The notes below the pieces were generated by a model, which worked only from the letters and a program-made list of their open reading frames with translations, was not told the DNA's origin and did not search any database. A DNA stretch of 25,040 bases. Source: JBDROX01 sp043809645. GTDB taxonomy: Bacteria > Patescibacteriota > Patescibacteriia > Magasanikbacterales > UBA922. The stretch lies in the NCBI GenBank assembly GCA_043809645.1, contig JBDROX010000019.1, positions 1 through 25,040 of the forward strand, written 5' to 3'. Numbering within the stretch: position 1 is the first letter of the stretch; each line of letters starts with the position of its first letter. This document shows positions 14,979 through 22,162 of the stretch, piece by piece. Both the position numbers and the translations under genes were made by a program.

Positions 14979-14984
14979 TCGTTA

Positions 14985-15386
14985 TTGTGAAATCAAGGGA
15001 TAGAGATTTCAATCTCCTTCTTGGTGCGAGTCACCATGAACTCCACATCTTCTTTTGAGGGTGTGGAGCGTAAGGAGGTTTTGAAACCTATATCTCTGCA
15101 ACGGCTCATATACAGAAACGACTACAACTCTGAAATCACGGACCTAGAAAATATCGTCCGAAGAAAGCTATACGAGACATAGGATGTAGAGACTGTTCTT
15201 ATTTACACCAGTATAAGTAGGAACTTCTCTGTATCCACGACAAGCATGGGGGTATGTTATGGGCTTGAGCAGGCTCCGGCTCGCCCTAGACCCAAAACAT
15301 ACCTTCTTGGGTACAGATTTGGAGGATTATATCCTTTCAAAAAAATGCAAAGACCCCTCCATCATTTACGTTGGAGGGGTCTTTTT
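14985..15386 (+). ncRNA. Candidate structured non-coding RNA, about 400 nt
   Basis: This unit runs from a promoter to a strong terminator with no long reading frame and is dense in helices. In order: TGAAATC/GATTTCA hairpin; a three-way junction closed by CTCCTT/AAGGAG that holds TGGTG/CACCA and CTCCACA/TGTGGAG hairpins; CGGAC/GTCCG; a long hairpin GGAT-gt-AGAGA with TCTCT-gt-ATCC enclosing GTTC/GAAC and CTTAT/ATAAG; GGTATGTT/AACATACC enclosing GGGC-tt-GAGC with GCTC-GCCC; then the terminator. I looked for the conserved cores of tmRNA, RNase P RNA and SRP RNA and found none. It also contains a 48-codon frame (15036-15182) without a ribosome site, which I judge less likely to be the product. 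The class is unknown. Confidence 0.65.
15349..15386 (+). terminator. Strong rho-independent terminator of the candidate RNA
   Basis: AAAGACCCCTCC (15349-15360), 12-nt loop, GGAGGGGTCTTT (15373-15384), then T's. A 12-bp perfect stem. Confidence 0.93.
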
Positions 15387-15396
15387 ACTCAGTATC

Positions 15397-15425
15397 TTGA
15401 CAAAATAGGGTTGTTATGATAAGGT
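15397..15425 (+). promoter_or_regulatory. Possible promoter of the lipoprotein gene
   Basis: TTGACA (15397-15402), 17 bp, TAAGGT (15420-15425). The -35 is perfect but the -10 is weak. The leader to the ATG at 15528 would be about 95 nt. Confidence 0.4.
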
Positions 15426-15527
15426 AATTTGTCAAAAGCAGTTTTATGATCCGGTTTTTTTATGTGCTATCTACATGGCACATGCAAGAAACAGACCGAT
15501 TGTCGTTCTGGAATACAGGAGGATGTG

Positions 15528-15785
15528 ATGTGCAGATTGAGTTTGGCTGCCGTTTTGGTTTTAACCCTCGCTTTTGGCGCCTGCCAGAGTGAGATCATCT
15601 CAACTACGAGTAGATCTGAAGCTGCTAACGCCAAGGAGGATGTTTCCGCGGAAGAGGCGGAGAAGGGCGTCCGTGACGAGAAGGACTGGGACAAGCGTGG
15701 ACTTGAAGTCTGCAGGTCTCTTTTGGGCAAGTTCCACAGGTGTGTCTCAAATATATTGGAGGAGGAGGTGTCTGGATTTTTATAA
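15528..15785 (+). CDS. Small secreted lipoprotein, unrecognised family
   Basis: The protein has 85 residues from the ATG at 15528. That start is chosen because AGGAGG (15517-15522) lies five bases upstream, and because it puts a classic lipoprotein signal at the N-terminus: MCRLS, a hydrophobic stretch LAAVLVLTLAF, then GAC with the lipid-modified Cys near residue 19. An upstream in-frame ATG (15462) would bury the signal. The mature part is highly charged, with two Cys in VCRSLLGKFHRC that could form a disulfide. It is visibly richer in G+C than its neighbours and is the only gene here with a textbook Shine-Dalgarno sequence, which suggests transfer. I do not recognise the family. Confidence 0.7.
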   Translation: MCRLSLAAVLVLTLAFGACQSEIISTTSRSEAANAKEDVSAEEAEKGVRDEKDWDKRGLEVCRSLLGKFHRCVSNILEEEVSGFL

Positions 15786-15800
15786 GATACCCCCATGGTT

Positions 15801-15819
15801 ATTCCGATGAGATCGGAAT
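15801..15819. repeat. ATTCCGAT-gag-ATCGGAAT palindrome
   Basis: A perfect 8-bp inverted repeat with a 3-nt centre, 16 nt after the lipoprotein stop and without a T-run. It could be an operator or an mRNA-stabilising hairpin. Confidence 0.6.
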
Positions 15820-15890
15820 TTATGAGTTCTATATTGATTGAAATAATCCATTTGGATTTGTTCAGGACAAGCAGAACGAAAACCAGAATC

Positions 15891-15919
15891 AAAAAAACGA
15901 CTCGTGTGAGTCGTTTTTT
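15891..15919. terminator. Bidirectional terminator between the lipoprotein gene and clpP
   Basis: A-run, ACGACTC-gtgt-GAGTCGT, T-run. The symmetric layout can end transcription from both converging genes. Confidence 0.92.
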
Positions 15920-15935
15920 GTTATATGCTACTTGC

Positions 15936-16538
15936 TTAAGAAATCACCTTATCAATCAATCCATAGGCAACAGATTCTTCTGCATTCATGAAATAATCTC
16001 TGTCTGTATCCTTTTCAATAATACCCTTTTCTCTTCCAGTGTGCTTTGCAAGGATATCATTGAGCTTATTTTTGATCTTTAGGATTCTTTCAGCATGAAT
16101 TTTGATATCACTTGCTTGACCCTGCATGCCACCCATTACTTGGTGGATCATGACTTCACTGTTCGGAAGGCAAAATCGTTTCCCTTTTTCACCAGCTGCC
16201 AGGAGAACAGATGCCATGGATGCAGCCATACCAACACAAATAGTTGATACGTTTGGCTTTATGTACTGCATGGTGTCATAGATCGCCATTCCAGACGTCA
16301 CAGAACCACCCGGAGAGTTGATATACAGTTTGATGTCCTTCTCTGGATCCTGATTTTCGAGGAAGAGAAATTGTGCGATGACTGTATTGGCAACCGCATC
16401 ATCAATTGATGTGCCCAGAAAAATAATTCGATCTTTGAGAAGGCGAGAATAGATATCGTATGCACGCTCGCCGCGGCTTGTTTTCTCGATCACTGTCGGA
16501 ATGAGGTGCTGGGAGATTATTTCGTTTTCTGTTGTCAT
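15936..16538 (-). CDS. clpP: ATP-dependent Clp protease proteolytic subunit ClpP
   Basis: The protein has 200 residues, the normal ClpP length. It has the full catalytic triad: Ser107 in GMAASMAS, His132 in MIHQ, and Asp181 in DTDRDYF. Other ClpP marks are IYSRLLKDRIIFLG near the N-terminus, INSPGGSVTSGMAIYD at about 73-88, and the C-terminal YGLIDKVI. It forms the barrel protease that degrades proteins fed by ClpX or ClpC in the cytoplasm; no Clp ATPase gene is in the window. The ATG at 16538 fits the family N-terminus. An extended -10 (TGCTATACT) lies about 20 nt upstream. Confidence 0.97.
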   Translation of the reverse strand: MTTENEIISQHLIPTVIEKTSRGERAYDIYSRLLKDRIIFLGTSIDDAVANTVIAQFLFLENQDPEKDIKLYINSPGGSVTSGMAIYDTMQYIKPNVSTICVGMAASMASVLLAAGEKGKRFCLPNSEVMIHQVMGGMQGQASDIKIHAERILKIKNKLNDILAKHTGREKGIIEKDTDRDYFMNAEESVAYGLIDKVIS

Positions 16539-16558
16539 ATAGAGTAATTAGTGAAATT

Positions 16559-16567
16559 AGTATAGCA
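16559..16567 (-). promoter_or_regulatory. Extended -10 promoter of clpP
   Basis: TGCTATACT on the minus strand; predicted start near 16552, leader about 14 nt. No good -35. Confidence 0.5.
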
Positions 16568-16574
16568 TTTCTAG

Positions 16575-16610
16575 TGTAAACATTTAAGCATGCAAACATG
16601 TAAATATTTT
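16575..16610. repeat. AT-rich word-like intergenic repeat upstream of clpP
   Basis: GTGTAAACATTTAAGCATGC then AAACATGTAAATATT share vocabulary with 5575-5618 and 7253-7342. Partly self-complementary around GCATGC. Confidence 0.5.
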
Positions 16611-16650
16611 CTTTAGACAATATTGAAGGTCCACAAGCCATGTTCATGTG

Positions 16651-17646
16651 TTAAGATGATGTGCTCTTCTCCATCTTTTCAATATCATTAAAAATCTTTG
16701 GAATAGCCTGTTCCATCGGTCCACTGATCGTAAATCCTGCGGCTTTCTGGTGTCCTCCTCCGCCAAAGAGTTTGGCAAATGATGAAACATCTACATCGTC
16801 TCTGTTTGTTCTAAAACTTCCTTTGATACTTCCGTCATCATGTTCCTTCAGAATCATACCAGCTTTTCCGTCTTCGAGTGTATTCAGGAAATTTGCAAAC
16901 CCTTCTATTTCTGATTCTGTCACAGTCTGTGAGCGAATATCCTCTTGCGTCACATACGTGAAGACGATGTCCAGTTCCTCATGTCTATCGAGTCTCTGCA
17001 TGACAATGCCCCAGAGTTTGAGTCCAGCAATTGTTTTGTCCTTGAGTGTCCACCCTTTTATAAGGTGGAGATTCGCTCCGCGAGAAATGAGGTCACTTCC
17101 AATAGTGAGGGACTGAGCTGTGGTCGCAGCATTGGTAAAGTTATCTGTATCTGTCACAAGTCCTGTGAGAAGGCAGGTCGCAATGCTTTGGTCTACATGA
17201 ATTTCGTTGTGTGCGAAGAACTGGAAAAGAATACTTGTTGTGGATGGTGCGTGTGGAAGGACAAGGTTTAGATCACCAAAGTGATCATTTCTCTTGTGAT
17301 GATCAATATTGATAATAGTCGGTTTGTGCTTTAGATTCTCGATTTGCTCTCTCACACCAGCATACTCGAGATCTCCAGAGTCGAATACCATAATAACATC
17401 AATATTTGTATCATTCCAGATTTCATCATCCTGAGAAATATAGTCAGCATGTGGAAGGAAGCGGAGACGCTCTGAAATATCAGTCTTGCAGTATGCTGTG
17501 TGTGGCTTTTCGAGTGTGCGGAGGAATTGCATCATTGCGGTAACAGAGCCCAGTGCATCCCCGTCTGGATTTTGATGAGGCACCAAAAGAATTTTCTTCG
17601 CACGAAGAATAGTATTAAAAATTTGTTTTGAAGTTCTTTTTGGCAT
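16651..17646 (-). CDS. nrnA: DHH/DHHA1 phosphoesterase, NrnA-type nanoRNase / pAp phosphatase
   Basis: The protein has 331 residues from the ATG at 17646. The frame is open to 17721, but a near-consensus promoter occupies 17693-17721, inside that extension, so the shorter start is preferred. DHH-domain motifs: HQNPDGDALGS (about residues 24-34), VMVFDSGD-like IMVFDSGD, and IDHHKRND. The DHHA1 domain ends with FGGGGHQKAAGF near the C-terminus. All metal-ligand motifs look intact. NrnA-type enzymes degrade 2-5-nt RNAs and dephosphorylate pAp in the cytoplasm; related members hydrolyse c-di-AMP or pApA. Which of these applies here cannot be read from sequence. Confidence 0.92.
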   Translation of the reverse strand: MPKRTSKQIFNTILRAKKILLVPHQNPDGDALGSVTAMMQFLRTLEKPHTAYCKTDISERLRFLPHADYISQDDEIWNDTNIDVIMVFDSGDLEYAGVREQIENLKHKPTIINIDHHKRNDHFGDLNLVLPHAPSTTSILFQFFAHNEIHVDQSIATCLLTGLVTDTDNFTNAATTAQSLTIGSDLISRGANLHLIKGWTLKDKTIAGLKLWGIVMQRLDRHEELDIVFTYVTQEDIRSQTVTESEIEGFANFLNTLEDGKAGMILKEHDDGSIKGSFRTNRDDVDVSSFAKLFGGGGHQKAAGFTISGPMEQAIPKIFNDIEKMEKSTSS

Positions 17647-17692
17647 GAGATTGCTGTGAGTGGCAAAAAATCTTGAAGACAAGCAGTCGATA

Positions 17693-17721
17693 AGTATACG
17701 TATATTAGGAATATTTGTCAA
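17693..17721 (-). promoter_or_regulatory. nrnA promoter
   Basis: Minus-strand TTGACA (17716-17721), 17 bp, TATACT (17693-17698). The leader to the ATG at 17646 is about 40 nt. The -35 box overlaps that of the smc promoter. Confidence 0.82.
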
Positions 17722-17743
17722 TACTTAGCAGAAAATGTATACT
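17715..17743 (+). promoter_or_regulatory. smc promoter
   Basis: Plus-strand TTGTCA (17715-17720), 17 bp, TATACT (17738-17743). Leader about 30 nt. It is divergent from the nrnA promoter and shares the same -35 bases. Confidence 0.8.
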
Positions 17744-17779
17744 ATTGCCATAATTTTGTCCCTGTAGCCAGGTAGCTGC

Positions 17780-20700
17780 ATGTATTTGAAATCCATTGAA
17801 ATTCATGGGTTTAAGTCTTTTGCTGAAAAGACTTTTTTGAGTTTTCTTCCCCCAAAGGGTGACCATCAGAGCATAACCGTCATTGTTGGGCCAAATGGAT
17901 CTGGAAAGAGCAATGTATCAGATGCTATTAGATGGGTTCTGGGAGAGCAGAGTATGAAGCAGCTACGTGGGAAGAAAAGTTCTGACATTATTTTCGCAGG
18001 ATCTGTGGGGAAAGGGCAGATGAGTGTGGCTTCTGTCACCCTCATACTCGACAATTCTGATAACCGGGTTTCACTTGATTACGAGGAAGTTGTTATATCT
18101 AGAAGACTGTACAAAACAGGGGATAGTGAGTATTTGGTCAATGGAAATGCAGTTCGACTCCTCGACCTTCAGCTCCTCTTGGCAGAGGCACAGTTTGGAC
18201 ATGGGTCATACAGTGTTATTGGACAGGGAATGATCGATCGGCTCCTTCTCCAGTCTCCACAGGAAAGAAAAGATTTTTTTGATGAAGCAACAGGGATTAA
18301 AGAATTTCAGATAAAACGGCACCAGGCCATGCTCAAACTCAGGCGTAGTCGCGAGCATATGGAGCAGGCAGATATGCTTCTTCAGGAAATTTCTCCACGG
18401 CTTAGAAGTCTGTCACGACAAGTAAAGAAGCTCGAACAACGCCAATCACTTGAAAATAAGCTCACAGCTGCACAAGAACAGTATTATGTTACGCTCTGGT
18501 CGCATCATCATGGGCAGAGTTCTGCGCTGGAAGAAAAGCTCAGCCGTGTGAAGGCAGTGGTAGAAGAGGAAGAGGCTCATGTCAATACCATACAGGAAGA
18601 ACTCGCAGGATATGCAAAGGAAGAACCAAGACAAGATATATTCGATGGGTTGCAGCAGGCATATGATGACATCGTAAAAAAGAAACACGATCTCGAGCGT
18701 GAGCAAGCTATCCTTGCTGGACGCATGCAGATAGAGTATTCCAAAGCTGGGAAGCAACAGATTGGCTGGCTCGAACAAAAGGTTGTTTCACTTTCAAAGA
18801 ATCAAGCAGATATTTCAAAAGATTTGGAAGCACTTGAAAAAAAGGCAAGCGAGGTCAGCCAACAGTACTCTGCAGCAAAGCAGGAAATACAAGAGCGTGA
18901 GCTCGAGCGCACAGAGCTTCGGTCCAGGCTCATGAGTCTCGAGCAGAGACAAGTGCAGGCGCAGCATACGAGAGACTACAGACAGTTCACAGGCATGCGT
19001 GCAGTCGAAGGGATACTCTCTGCAAAGACAGACTTTGGTACTGTCTATGGCACCGTCTCTGAGCTTGCACGGGTTCCAGATGAATACACTACAGCTCTAG
19101 ATGCTGCTGCCGGTGGACACCTGACATCAATCGTTGTGGCAGAAGACAGAACAGCACAACGATGTATTGAATATCTCAGGTCAGAACGACTGGGATATGC
19201 AACATTTCTTCCAGTGAGTAGAATCAAACCGCGTTTCATTCCAAAAGATTTAGATCATATTCTTGGTATGGAGGGTGTTCATGGATTTGCGGCAGAATTG
19301 ATCTCCCACGAGAAAAAATTTAATGATTTGTTTTCATATGTTCTCGGCAGTACTCTTGTTGTGGAGAATATTGATATTGCCCGAGAGATCGGTATCGGGC
19401 GTGTACGTATGGTAACACTCGATGGTGATGTGATGGAGACTTCTGGAAGCATGAAAGGCGGATACAGAAAAAGAAAATTTGGTGATCTCAGCTTCGCAAA
19501 TTCCGCAGTATCTCTGGGAGGAGAGGATGGGGCAGAGTTTGAAAAAGAAATCCAAAGTACGAAGGAAGCACTGCATTTTATCGAGGAAGAACTAGAAAAG
19601 AATCGAACATCCCTCTTTTCCTTGGAATCAAAAAGAGAAGTCGCAGTTGGTCAGAAATCTGCAATACTTACAAAAAAGCAAGAGCTCGATACAGAGGTGG
19701 CTTCTATGAAGCAGGAGCTCTCTCTCCATACCATGAGTAGTGAGGATTATGATGAGGTCATGAAAGAAGTCTCTGTGCAAAAGGATAACAACGAGGCACA
19801 AATAAAGCGTATAGAAGAGGAACTTTTGGTGGCAAAAGAAAAATTGTCTGCATTTCACGCTGATGAAGAAAAGAAAAAACAAGCAGTCTTCACACTCCAA
19901 GATGAACTTCAGAAGAAACAAGAGATACTCACAAATATAGTTTCTGAACGAAATGAATTTCTGATTCGACTTGCAAAGATAGAAACAAAACTCGAAGATC
20001 TCGAAGATGAACTTTATCAGGAGCTGCGCGTCTCTGCGCGTGATCTGGCAGAACGCATAGAGTCAGAGAAATCAATCGAGGATATTGATGAGTTTCAGTC
20101 AGATATTCAGAAGCTGAAGTATAGGCTCAGCTTGATTGGTGGTATTGATGAAGAGGTGGTGGCTGAGTATAAAGAAACCAGAGAGCGTCATGATGGGCTA
20201 GCTTCTCAGTTAGATGATTTAGACAAGACCATAGACGACCTCGAATCCCTTGTTGCAGAGCTTGATACTGTTATGAAGAAAAGGCGTGAGAAGACATTCA
20301 GGCTTATTAGAAAAGAATTCAAACGATATTTCTCTATCCTCTTCGAAGGTGGAAAAGCTGATATCATACAGCTCTATACAGATGAGGTGGAGAAACCAGT
20401 TGAGGAGGAAATAGATGAAGAACAGATGGAAGATGTGGCAGAAGGTGGTGAGGTGTCCGCGAAGAAGAAGCGAAAGAAGAAGATTTTTGCTGGTATTGAG
20501 GTAGAGGCATGTCCTCCTGGAAAGAAGATCAAGAATATTCAGGCATTGTCTGGTGGAGAGAGAACGCTCACATCCCTGGCGCTTCTGTGTGCAATACTCC
20601 ACACCAATCCATCTCCATTCGTTGTACTCGACGAGGTCGAGGCAGCACTCGATGAAGCCAACACACTTCGGTTCACACGAATTCTGCAGGAACTTTCCTC

Positions 20701-20827
20701 TCGGTCTCAGTTCATTCTCATCACCCACAACAGGGCGACTATGCACGCAGCAGACGCAATGTATGGGGTGACTATGGGGAATGATGGTATTAGTAAGCTT
20801 GTGAGCGTAAGTCTGGAAGGGAAGTAA
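17780..20827 (+). CDS. smc: Chromosome segregation protein SMC
   Basis: The protein has 1015 residues. The N-terminal head starts YLKSIEIHGFKSFAEKT and has Walker A GPNGSGKS (37-44). Coiled coil runs from about 170 to 400. The hinge domain lies at about 415-540 (RAVEGILSAK, YTTALDAAAGGHLTSIVV, then a Gly-rich GSMKGGYRK edge). The return coil runs to about 850. The C-terminal head carries the ABC signature LSGGERTLTSLALL, Walker B PFVVLDEVEAALDEAN and D-loop/His ITHNRATM. It compacts and segregates the chromosome as a dimer with kleisin partners; no scpA/scpB is in the window. It is shorter than the usual ~1150-1200 residues, mainly in the coiled coils. Start is supported by the family N-terminus and the promoter upstream. 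Confidence 0.97.
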   Translation: MYLKSIEIHGFKSFAEKTFLSFLPPKGDHQSITVIVGPNGSGKSNVSDAIRWVLGEQSMKQLRGKKSSDIIFAGSVGKGQMSVASVTLILDNSDNRVSLDYEEVVISRRLYKTGDSEYLVNGNAVRLLDLQLLLAEAQFGHGSYSVIGQGMIDRLLLQSPQERKDFFDEATGIKEFQIKRHQAMLKLRRSREHMEQADMLLQEISPRLRSLSRQVKKLEQRQSLENKLTAAQEQYYVTLWSHHHGQSSALEEKLSRVKAVVEEEEAHVNTIQEELAGYAKEEPRQDIFDGLQQAYDDIVKKKHDLEREQAILAGRMQIEYSKAGKQQIGWLEQKVVSLSKNQADISKDLEALEKKASEVSQQYSAAKQEIQERELERTELRSRLMSLEQRQVQAQHTRDYRQFTGMRAVEGILSAKTDFGTVYGTVSELARVPDEYTTALDAAAGGHLTSIVVAEDRTAQRCIEYLRSERLGYATFLPVSRIKPRFIPKDLDHILGMEGVHGFAAELISHEKKFNDLFSYVLGSTLVVENIDIAREIGIGRVRMVTLDGDVMETSGSMKGGYRKRKFGDLSFANSAVSLGGEDGAEFEKEIQSTKEALHFIEEELEKNRTSLFSLESKREVAVGQKSAILTKKQELDTEVASMKQELSLHTMSSEDYDEVMKEVSVQKDNNEAQIKRIEEELLVAKEKLSAFHADEEKKKQAVFTLQDELQKKQEILTNIVSERNEFLIRLAKIETKLEDLEDELYQELRVSARDLAERIESEKSIEDIDEFQSDIQKLKYRLSLIGGIDEEVVAEYKETRERHDGLASQLDDLDKTIDDLESLVAELDTVMKKRREKTFRLIRKEFKRYFSILFEGGKADIIQLYTDEVEKPVEEEIDEEQMEDVAEGGEVSAKKKRKKKIFAGIEVEACPPGKKIKNIQALSGGERTLTSLALLCAILHTNPSPFVVLDEVEAALDEANTLRFTRILQELSSRSQFILITHNRATMHAADAMYGVTMGNDGISKLVSVSLEGK

Positions 20828-21102
20828 CGGCAATTCGAAAAAAGGAAAGTTTTGAAGAGCTTACGAAAGTATTTGAATAACCTTTTTTCATGGTTTCTTT
20901 GATGAGAGCTGGGTCAGCCGAGGAGCGTGACCACTCTTCTTCATTCGAGCGTACATGCATTGTTGAGAATAACGGTGACGCGTCCCATTAGGAAGGTGAT
21001 GTAGTCGGTGGATATGACAAAGGCTTTGTCTTCGGTCATCTCTATGTTTTTAGTCAACGTTCGTGTGTGCGCTATATTATGTAAACAATATTGGTATCAG
21101 CC

Positions 21103-21423
21103 TTATATACTCTTTTTAATTCTTTGTTCAATTTCGGATATCCATTTGCTCCTTCCAAAAACTACAAATTTCTCTTTATTTCCATTTAACAACTCCACAT
21201 ACATCCCATTAGGAATTATAAAAAAAGTGTTTCTTTTGCCAACAGATTTTATTTCTGAATATGGAATTGATTGTTCGTGTGTTTGAATATTTAGGGCATG
21301 AGATTTAAAAAACACTCTTTGAGTTGTTAGAAATAATTTTCCACCAACACCTTCAACGCCTTTAAAATGATTAGCGGTGCTCTCCTTGATGATGCTTTCG
21401 CCTTCTTGCAATGAGATGTCCAT
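21103..21423 (-). CDS. PH/GRAM-like domain protein
   Basis: The protein has 106 residues and appears to be a single small beta-rich domain: EGESIIKESTANHFKG, GGKLFLTTQRVFFKSHALN, IPYSEIKSVGKR, FFIIPNGMYVELLNGNKEKFVV, then a closing helix WISEIEQRIKKS. The GKLFLTTQRVFF strand pair and the terminal helix are typical of bacterial PH / GRAM domains. There is no membrane segment. These domains are generally involved in lipid or protein binding; nothing more specific can be said. It is monocistronic, convergent with smc, with about 275 nt between the two stop codons in which I see no gene I can support. Confidence 0.8.
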   Translation of the reverse strand: MDISLQEGESIIKESTANHFKGVEGVGGKLFLTTQRVFFKSHALNIQTHEQSIPYSEIKSVGKRNTFFIIPNGMYVELLNGNKEKFVVFGRSKWISEIEQRIKKSI

Positions 21424-21546
21424 AGTTTTTTGTTTTTTTTAAAATAAATATTTGGGGTCAAAAAACAGCAAGGTTAACCTGAATCAAAACAATTTTTATT
21501 GTAGTATTGTAGTATAGAAATCACACTTTGAAATCGGACAATGAAA

Positions 21547-21580
21547 CCTCTCCCTGCCCTCTCCCCTGCGGAGGAGAGGT
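21547..21580. repeat. GC-rich CCTCTCC/GGAGAGG interspersed repeat
   Basis: CCTCTCCCTGCCCTCTCCCC then TGCGGAGGAGAGG gives a CCTCTC/GAGAGG hairpin preceded by a second CCTCTCC copy. No T-run follows, so it is a repeat rather than a terminator. Confidence 0.65.
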
Positions 21581-21610
21581 GGTCGCCAGGCCGATTTTGG
21601 AGTGTGATGT

Positions 21611-21913
21611 CTATAGGTGTACTCCGATTCCGATTTTTTTAGAAACTGATCCTTGAAATAGGCGAATAGCTGGGCGCGTTTCTTTTTTGTAAGTATAAAA
21701 GAGGCCGATGATTTTTTTACACGAAGGGCATACAAACTCACGAGTCTTGGAAGGGGCAATTCTTGGAGTAAAAATTCGGTCAAGATACATGCGCTTGAGA
21801 TCACCTGGCCCATCTTTTTGATATAATGCCAGATGCACACCGCAGCTGTCACAAAAAATATTGAGAAAGCGGGAATAGCCGCCCCTCGCTTTTCTATACT
21901 TATCGTTTTTCAG
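21611..21913 (-). CDS. Small zinc-ribbon protein without a standard start codon
   Basis: The open stretch runs from 21931 to the stop at 21611. It reads KNDKYRKARGGYSRFLNIFC, DSCG, then HLALYQKDGPGDLKRMYLDR, a second knuckle FVCPSCKKIIG, and YKKETRPAIRLFQGSVSKK. The two CxxC pairs (CDSC, CPSC) make a zinc ribbon. The only ordinary start, GTG at 21838, falls just after CDSCG and would remove the first knuckle. Upstream, the only near-start in frame is CTG at 21913, then an in-frame TGA at 21932-21934. So either a non-standard start is used or the 5' end was lost, perhaps when the neighbouring cassette array arrived. I recall similar proteins in other CPR genomes; function is unknown. Confidence 0.6.
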   Translation of the reverse strand: MKNDKYRKARGGYSRFLNIFCDSCGVHLALYQKDGPGDLKRMYLDRIFTPRIAPSKTREFVCPSCKKIIGLFYTYKKETRPAIRLFQGSVSKKIGIGVHL

Positions 21914-21986
21914 TGTGAATTTTGTTTCGCTTCAATATTCGTCAATCACCACGGGAAAATATAAAAAAGGATAAAAAATTTATTTC

Positions 21987-22087
21987 GCCTAACGTTTGCG
22001 TATATCTGATGTTTTGCGGAGCGTAGCGGAGCAAAATATGGGTGGAGGCTTTTGTAAAAAGCCGTAACCAGATATACGCTGTTATAT
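21987..22087 (-). other. attC site 1 (cassette c, last of the array)
   Basis: Minus-strand order: R'' ATATAAC, A, GCGTATATCTG, apical hairpins GGCTTTT/AAAAGCC and TTTTGC/GCAAAA joined by TCCACCC, then CAGATATACGC, AAAC, R' GTTAGGC. The 11-bp inner stem is perfect. The last R' faces the non-cassette flank. Confidence 0.87.
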
Positions 22088-22150
22088 GATGTAATAATAC
22101 ATTCCTAATCCCGACCGATAGGGAGGGATATGAAATCGGGGCAATTTTTT
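22081..22150. repeat. Left terminal inverted repeat of cassette c
   Basis: Starts in the attC1 R'' box and reads GTTATATGATGTAATAATAC, ATTCCTA, a variable hairpin core around CCGATAGG, then ATGAAATCGGGGCAATTTTT. The reverse complement lies at 23266-23331. Confidence 0.88.
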
Positions 22151-22162
22151 AATCATTATTCC

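Noticed and set aside
15036..15182. 48-codon frame starting MNSTSSFEGVERKEV inside the structured RNA
   Set aside because: It has no ribosome site, and its bases are taken up by perfect helices. Kept only as an alternative to test.
14985..15386. tmRNA or RNase P RNA identity for the structured RNA
   Set aside because: No tRNA-like ends with a GGTTCGA-type T-arm, and none of the conserved RNase P core words could be found by reading.
15467..15892. 141-codon minus-strand frame opposite the lipoprotein gene
   Set aside because: It crosses the terminator region and mirrors the lipoprotein gene, which has a ribosome site and a signal peptide.
377..20827. Reassignment of UGA to glycine as in some CPR lineages
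   Set aside because: Long genes are intact under the standard code without in-frame TGA, and one cassette gene stops at TGA.
20789..21039. Possible minus-strand small gene with one frameshift (MTEDKAFVISTDYITFLMGR, then SNEEEWSRSSADP in the next frame)
   Set aside because: It needs a frameshift and its 3' part overlaps the end of smc. The first frame alone is 32 codons. Protein-like but not supported enough to list.
21496..21852. 118-codon minus-strand frame overlapping the zinc-ribbon gene
   Set aside because: The other frame has two CxxC knuckles and better protein character. This one also runs through the GC-rich repeat.
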